Assembly: GCA_900549545.1 (NCBI GenBank) | Contig: URPA01000068.1 | Coordinates: 1-9,105, forward strand | Source: an uncultured Eubacteriales bacterium | GTDB taxonomy: Bacteria > Bacillota > Clostridia > Oscillospirales > Oscillospiraceae | Reading direction: 5' to 3' | Length of the DNA: 9,105 bases | Shown here: positions 6,106 through 9,105 of the stretch, piece by piece | How positions within the stretch are numbered: the stretch's first letter is position 1 | Layout: the number at the start of each line of letters is the position of its first letter | Position numbers and translations under genes: made by a program | Notes under the pieces: generated by a model | Database searches by the model: none | What the model was told of the DNA's origin: nothing | Seen by the model: only the letters and a program-made list of their open reading frames with translations

Positions 6106-6951
6106 ATGGAGCAGCATATTTTAAGCAGGGAAGAAATTAAACGGTACAGCCGCTGGCTGCGCACGGAGGAGCGCTCCACCGCGACGCTTGAAAGGTATCT
6201 GCGCGACATTCGCCGGTTCTATGGCTGGCTCGGCAGCCACGCCGTCACCCGGGAGCTTGTTGCCGAGTGGAAGGAGCAGCTATTATCAAGGCGAAAATCC
6301 ACCGCCACAGTCAATGTGGCTTTATCCGCGCTCAACAGTCTTTTCCGCTTTCTGGATTGGAGCGACTGCCGCACACGGTTTCTCAAAATTCAGAGAAGCG
6401 CCTTCTGTGACCCCTCAAGAGAACTTTCCCGCGCAGAATACAGCCGCCTCGTCAGCACGGCGTGGCAGCGGGGAGATGAGCAGCTTGCGCTTATATTGGA
6501 GACTATCTGCGCCACGGGAATAAGAGTCAGCGAGCTGCGGTATATCACGGTGGAGGCGGCGCGGCAGGGCACTGCGGAGATACGCCTCAAGGGCAAATTC
6601 CGGGTCATTCTCCTGCCCGGAAAGCTCTGCAAAAAGCTGCTGAAATACGCCGGAAAAGCAAAAAACACCTCCGGCGAGATATTTCTCACCAGAATCGGGA
6701 GGCTGCTGAACCGGCGGCAGATATGGGCGCGGATGAAGGCCCTGTGCGCATGGGCGGGTGTTGCGCCGGAGAAGGTTTTTCCGCACAATCTGCGGCATCT
6801 GTTTGCCACCGCCTTCTACCGCGCGACGCGGGATATAGCGAAGCTTGCGGATATTCTGGGCCATTCCAGCGTTGAGACGACCCGCATATATCTTAAAACC
6901 TCCGGCGCGGAGCACCGGAGGGAGCTTGAGCAGCTTGGGCTGATTTTATAG
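6106..6951 (+). CDS. Tyrosine recombinase / integrase (XerC/D-like)
   Basis: 281 residues with the two-domain architecture of the phage-integrase family. The SAM-like core-binding domain is about residues 5-100 (helices with TLERYLRDIRRFYGWL). The catalytic domain is about 105-281. The active-site residues can be placed as Arg140 (ATGIRVSELR), Lys162 or Lys164 (LKGKFRVI), His227 and Arg230 (HNLRH), His253 (LGHSS) and the nucleophile Tyr262 (TRIYL). All are present, so the enzyme should be active. I chose the ATG at 6106 because AGGAGG (6091-6096) is 9 bases upstream; a TTG at 6100 would be too close. It differs from the usual 295-300 residue XerC/XerD and sits next to an inverted-repeat-bounded segment, so a local DNA-inversion role is plausible. 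An integrase remnant of a lost element or an orphan Xer are the alternatives. No convincing promoter is visible. Confidence 0.9.
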   Translation: MEQHILSREEIKRYSRWLRTEERSTATLERYLRDIRRFYGWLGSHAVTRELVAEWKEQLLSRRKSTATVNVALSALNSLFRFLDWSDCRTRFLKIQRSAFCDPSRELSRAEYSRLVSTAWQRGDEQLALILETICATGIRVSELRYITVEAARQGTAEIRLKGKFRVILLPGKLCKKLLKYAGKAKNTSGEIFLTRIGRLLNRRQIWARMKALCAWAGVAPEKVFPHNLRHLFATAFYRATRDIAKLADILGHSSVETTRIYLKTSGAEHRRELEQLGLIL

Positions 6952-6952
6952 G

Positions 6953-6971
6953 ACAGAATAAACATTCCGTC
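6953..6971 (+). repeat. Left inverted repeat (candidate recombination site)
   Basis: ACAGAAT-AAAC-ATTCCGT followed by C. It starts two bases after the last base of the recombinase stop codon. Internally it is an imperfect dyad (one mismatch), with arms of about 6-7 bp around an AT-rich centre, which is how a tyrosine recombinase core site is built from two inverted monomer-binding arms. It matches the right copy in opposite orientation at 18 of 19 positions. Confidence 0.7.
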
Positions 6972-7010
6972 TGCCTTCGGAAGTGATTTGAAACCGACGG
7001 CAGAGAATGA

Positions 7011-7070
7011 GCCGGAAAAACAGGCCGCTATCCATATGGCGGCACAAAAAAAGGCGGAAAAACAGACCGC
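7011..7070 (+). repeat. Pair of 18-bp direct repeats inside the segment
   Basis: GCCGGAAAAACAGGCCGC (7011-7028) and GGCGGAAAAACAGACCGC (7053-7070) match at 16 of 18 positions, offset by 42 bp, about four helical turns. They could be accessory binding sites for the recombinase or for the AP2-type protein, or simply a lysine/alanine-rich coding relic. The function is unknown. Confidence 0.45.
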
Positions 7071-7135
7071 AGAAAAAAATTCATTTTCTGCGGCTTGGTT
7101 ATGTACGCCCAAAACAGCTTCGGCGCGTAAAAAAC

Positions 7136-7164
7136 TTGCGTTGAGCGCCAAACTATGTTAATAT
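7136..7164 (+). promoter_or_regulatory. Promoter inside the segment, pointing at the AP2-type gene
   Basis: TTGCGT (7136-7141), a 17-bp spacer and TAATAT (7159-7164), preceded by TG at 7156-7157 as an extended -10. Transcription would start near 7171 and run through the right inverted repeat into the gene at 7252, with a leader of about 80 bases. I found no comparable promoter on the opposite strand of the segment. Flipping the segment would therefore turn the downstream gene off and aim this promoter into the 3' end of the recombinase gene. Confidence 0.55.
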
Positions 7165-7211
7165 AAAAACAAATATGTAGTCAAAACTGGCGGCGCGTTC
7201 GCCGTGTTTGG

Positions 7212-7230
7212 GACGGAATGTTTATTCCGT
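7212..7230 (-). repeat. Right inverted repeat (candidate recombination site)
   Basis: The plus strand reads G then ACGGAAT-GTTT-ATTCCGT, a perfect 7-bp dyad with a 4-base loop. If the arms are taken as ACGGAA/TTCCGT the centre is the asymmetric TGTTTA, which appears as TAAACA in the left copy, so the two sites are oppositely oriented. In the transcript of the downstream gene this would also form a small leader hairpin about 20 bases before the start codon. Confidence 0.7.
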
Positions 7231-7251
7231 TTGCAAAGGGGTGTTTAGCAG

Positions 7252-7794
7252 ATGAGTGCGGAAAAGACAGGCTCAAGTGGCGGGCGTTATCGGGATTTGA
7301 CAGGGCAGAGATTTGGAAAGCTCATTGCGCTTGAGTGTGTCGGCCGCCGCGTATCGGATGGCAGTGCCTACTGGCGCTGCGCCTGTGATTGCGGCAGGTT
7401 CACCGTTACCAGCAGCAACAAGCTTTTGCAGGGCAAAACCACAAGCTGCGGCTGCCGTAAGCTGGAGGTCTTGACCGGCAGCCGCTCCTACATCGGCGGC
7501 ACCTGTGTGGAAATCATAAGCTCGAAGAAAATTCCCGTCAGCAACACCAGCGGCATAAAGAATGTAAGCTTCAACCGCGGAAAGTGGATGGGGAAAATAA
7601 GCTTCGCGGGCAGGCAGTTTTATCTTGGCCGGTACAGAGATATTGAGGACGCGCAGGCGGTTGTAAGCGCCGCAGAGCAGATTCGGGACGAGGTGGTGGA
7701 GGAGATAGACCTGCTTCAGGACAGCGCCGCAGATGTCTTTGCCCAGCGCATCGCGGAGCTGCTGGAATATTTCAGGAATAAAGAAAAGATATAA
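7252..7794 (+). CDS. Zinc-ribbon-like / AP2-type DNA-binding protein
   Basis: 180 residues in three parts. The N-terminal module (about 13-70) starts RDLTGQRFGKL and carries C43-x-C45-x-C47 and C66-x-C68, the pattern of a small zinc-ribbon-like domain frequent in phage and mobile-element proteins, including HNH/AP2 homing-type proteins. The middle part (about 98-146), NTSGIKNVSFNRGKW then ISFAGRQFYLGRY and an alpha-helix, matches the bacterial AP2/ERF-like DNA-binding fold (three strands plus a helix). The C-terminal helix (about 145-176) is acidic and possibly a coiled coil. No nuclease motif is visible. It is probably a DNA-binding regulator or a recombination accessory factor; its target is unknown. 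The start has AAAGGGG (7235-7241) 10 bases upstream. Expression may depend on the orientation of the promoter segment in front of it. Confidence 0.75.
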   Translation: MSAEKTGSSGGRYRDLTGQRFGKLIALECVGRRVSDGSAYWRCACDCGRFTVTSSNKLLQGKTTSCGCRKLEVLTGSRSYIGGTCVEIISSKKIPVSNTSGIKNVSFNRGKWMGKISFAGRQFYLGRYRDIEDAQAVVSAAEQIRDEVVEEIDLLQDSAADVFAQRIAELLEYFRNKEKI

Positions 7795-7828
7795 AAACAC
7801 CCTGCGGAAAATTCGCAGGGTGTTTTTT
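7793..7828. terminator. Bidirectional terminator between AP2-type gene and ATP synthase operon
   Basis: AAAAACACCCTGCG (7793-7806) pairs perfectly with CGCAGGGTGTTTTT (7814-7827) around the 7-base loop GAAAATT, with a T-run of six on the plus strand and five A on the other side. It overlaps the AP2-type gene's stop codon and lies 12 bases beyond the subunit D stop, serving both convergent transcripts. Confidence 0.9.
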
Positions 7829-7839
7829 GCTTATATGGC

Positions 7840-8493
7840 TTATTGCTCGTAATGATGGGCGTCCTGAAGGACCATTTCCTTGACCTTGAGAAGCCTTACC
7901 TTGGTGGCGTTCTCGTTCTCCTCGAGCTTCATGGAGATATACTTGATATTCCCCTCAAGCTCCGGGATCATGACATACTCCAAGGCGTTGACTCTGCGGC
8001 GGGTCTTTTCAATCTCCTCCGCGAGCAGCTGCATGGTCTTTTCCACCTGCGCCAGCTCCAGCATATCCTCAAACACTCTCGCCATGTTATCCAGCGCATC
8101 GTCCAGCTCACCGGAGGTCTGGGCAAAGCCGTAGGGATAAATCTCGGCGGGGTCGTTATTTTTGGTGTGGAAGCTGTACCGCGGGACGTTGACGCTCATT
8201 ATGTTTTTATACGTAAGCCCCAGCTCCACGCTCTGGCGGGGATAGAGCAGCGCCTGCTCCAGCATCTCGGGGGACATGATGGAGCTTGCCACCTGCAAGG
8301 CGGCAAAGGCACCTGTAAGCCCCTCCTCCACGCGGGTGCGCAGCTGCTTATTGAGCTTGACAATGTCCATAAACTGACGCATCAGCTCATCGCGCTTGTC
8401 CTTGAGCAGCTTATGGCCCCGGCGGGCGGTCTTGAGCCTGCCTTTGAGCTGGTTTAACACCATTCTGGTGGGCGTTACAGCAGTATTAGCCAA
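7840..8493 (-). CDS. atpD: V/A-type ATP synthase subunit D
   Basis: 217 residues, close to the usual 200-220. Subunit D forms the central rotor shaft that couples the catalytic A3B3 head to the membrane ring in V/A-type H+ or Na+ ATPases. The characteristic N-terminal helix PTRMVLNQLKGRLKTARRGH followed by LLKDKRDELMRQF, and a long C-terminal helix rich in Arg, Glu and Leu (EKTRRRVNALEYVMIPELEGNIKYI), are both present; these two helices form the coiled-coil shaft. The start is a TTG at 8493: GGAGG (8503-8507) is 9 bases upstream, the codon three positions further up is an in-frame stop, and the nearest ATG is out of frame. It follows subunit B by 33 bases, and the terminator at 7793-7828 suggests it is the last gene of the operon. 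In many Firmicutes this subunit is called NtpD. Confidence 0.95.
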   Translation of the reverse strand: MANTAVTPTRMVLNQLKGRLKTARRGHKLLKDKRDELMRQFMDIVKLNKQLRTRVEEGLTGAFAALQVASSIMSPEMLEQALLYPRQSVELGLTYKNIMSVNVPRYSFHTKNNDPAEIYPYGFAQTSGELDDALDNMARVFEDMLELAQVEKTMQLLAEEIEKTRRRVNALEYVMIPELEGNIKYISMKLEENENATKVRLLKVKEMVLQDAHHYEQ

Positions 8494-8526
8494 AAAGCAT
8501 CACCTCCGAAAATAAGATTTTGGGTT

Positions 8527-9105
8527 TTACTTCTTGGGCATATACTTGTCGATCATCTCGGGCTTGATACGCTTGAGCTCACGCCTCGGCAGGATGCTCA
8601 GCAGATCCCAGCCGATATCCAGCGTCTCCTGGATGGAGCGGTTGGTGTTGTTGCCCTGGCTGACATAGCGCTTTTCAAACTCATCGGCAAACTTGGCGAA
8701 GAGCTTGTCGTCATCGGACAGGGCCGCCTCGCCCAGAATGGTCATGAGCTCCTTGGCGTCCTTGCCGCGGGAGTATGCCGCGAAGAGCTGGTTCATGGTT
8801 CCGGCGTGGTCCTCACGGGTCTTGCCCTCGCCGATGCCCTTATCCTTCAGACGGCTCAGGCTGGGCAGCACGTCCACAGGGGGCACGATGCCCTTGCGGT
8901 GCAGCTCACGGCTGAGGATTATCTGCCCCTCGGTGATGTAACCGGTCAGGTCGGGGATGGGGTGGGTCTTATCGTCCTCGGGCATGGTGAGGATGGGGAT
9001 CATGGTGATGGAGCCCTTCTTGCCCTGACGGCGGCCGGCGCGCTCATAGAGCGTTGCAAGGTCGGTGTAGAGGTAGCCGGGGTAGCCGCGGCGGCCGGGG
9101 ACTTC
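8527..9105 (-). CDS. atpB: V/A-type ATP synthase subunit B, partial (5' end outside window)
   Basis: The C-terminal 192 residues are present; the frame remains open to the window edge at 9105. Subunit B is the regulatory, non-catalytic nucleotide-binding subunit that alternates with subunit A in the peripheral head. Recognisable family segments are VPGRRGYPGYLYTDLATLYE (first 21 visible residues), TMPEDDKTHPIPDLTGYITE, GQIILSRELHRKGI, PSLSRLKDKGIGEGKTREDH and a C-terminal helical part ending IDKYMPKK. A methionine at 9003 is internal and not the start. The order B then D agrees with the conserved A-B-D order of V/A-ATPase operons. Subunit A should lie to the right, outside the window. Whether the enzyme uses protons or sodium cannot be judged without the membrane ring subunit. 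Confidence 0.95.
   Translation of the reverse strand, partial: EVPGRRGYPGYLYTDLATLYERAGRRQGKKGSITMIPILTMPEDDKTHPIPDLTGYITEGQIILSRELHRKGIVPPVDVLPSLSRLKDKGIGEGKTREDHAGTMNQLFAAYSRGKDAKELMTILGEAALSDDDKLFAKFADEFEKRYVSQGNNTNRSIQETLDIGWDLLSILPRRELKRIKPEMIDKYMPKK

Larger units (their letters stand above)
6953..7230. mobile_element. Candidate invertible segment bounded by 19-bp inverted repeats
   Basis: A 278-bp non-coding segment lies between the recombinase and the AP2-type gene. Its ends are inverted repeats: ACAGAATAAACATTCCGTC (6953-6971) equals the reverse complement of 7212-7230 except for one base. No target-site duplication is seen at the ends. It carries a promoter directed at the downstream gene (7136-7164), a dyad at 6970-7004 (CTGCCTTCGG with CCGACGGCAG, one mismatch) and a direct repeat pair at 7011-7028 and 7053-7070. 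Size and layout recall fimS-type switches driven by tyrosine recombinases. Inversion itself is inferred; only one orientation is present here. Confidence 0.55.

Noticed and set aside
6816..7151. 111-codon hydrophobic open frame on the minus strand across the inverted-repeat segment
   Set aside because: Mostly antisense to the catalytic end of the recombinase. Its apparent hydrophobicity comes from Lys/Ala-rich codons read backwards, and no ribosome-binding site was seen.
6953..7230. Simple MITE insertion between recombinase and AP2-type gene
   Set aside because: The bases flanking the two inverted repeats do not form a target-site duplication, and each end is an internal dyad as in recombination sites. 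Not fully excluded, but a less good fit than an invertible segment.
9001..9003. Methionine codon at 9003 as start of the subunit B gene
   Set aside because: The reading frame continues unbroken to 9105 with a typical subunit B sequence (PGRRGYPGYLYTDL), so this methionine is internal and the gene is cut by the window edge.

Overview
The window looks like a chromosomal segment from a GC-rich anaerobic gut Clostridia member, probably Oscillospiraceae-like. This is inferred from an ECF sigma/DUF4179-type pair, a stand-alone short phosphotransacetylase, a V/A-type ATP synthase operon and hairpin-rich intergenic repeats. No ribosomal RNA or marker gene fixes the taxonomy. No tRNA, rRNA or CRISPR array was seen.

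Layout. (1) 96-1807, plus strand: a promoter, an ECF-type sigma factor and, overlapping it by 8 bp, a membrane-anchored putative anti-sigma protein. (2) 1808-2302: a repeat island with a strong terminator, a second copy of the last 27 codons and stop of lepA, and a chain of five small hairpins. (3) 2303-4111, minus: full-length lepA (elongation factor 4), diverging from pta (4261-5259, plus) across a 149-bp region with two good promoters and two short palindromes. (4) 5260-5564: a nested hairpin repeat and a terminator-like hairpin. (5) tadA (5565-6011, plus), a tRNA adenosine deaminase, with its terminator. (6) 6106-7794: a small accessory islet with a tyrosine recombinase, a 278-bp segment bounded by 19-bp inverted repeats and carrying an outward promoter, then a zinc-ribbon/AP2-type DNA-binding protein. 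(7) 7840-9105, minus: subunits D and B (partial) of a V/A-type ATP synthase, separated from the AP2 gene by a bidirectional terminator.

Most interesting region. The recombinase stop codon is followed after one base by an inverted repeat. Its partner lies 240 bp further on, in the leader of the AP2-type gene. Each repeat is itself a dyad around an asymmetric 6-bp centre, the two centres point in opposite directions, and an extended -10 promoter inside the segment points at the AP2 gene. This is the architecture expected of a recombinase-driven invertible promoter (phase-variation switch, comparable to fimS). The window shows one orientation only, so inversion is inference.

Second theme. The lepA 3' end is duplicated with only synonymous differences, part of its coding sequence recurs inverted around a hairpin array, and leucine codon choice in lepA changes near codon 100. 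This suggests homeologous recombination at lepA or, alternatively, an assembly join between related genomes.
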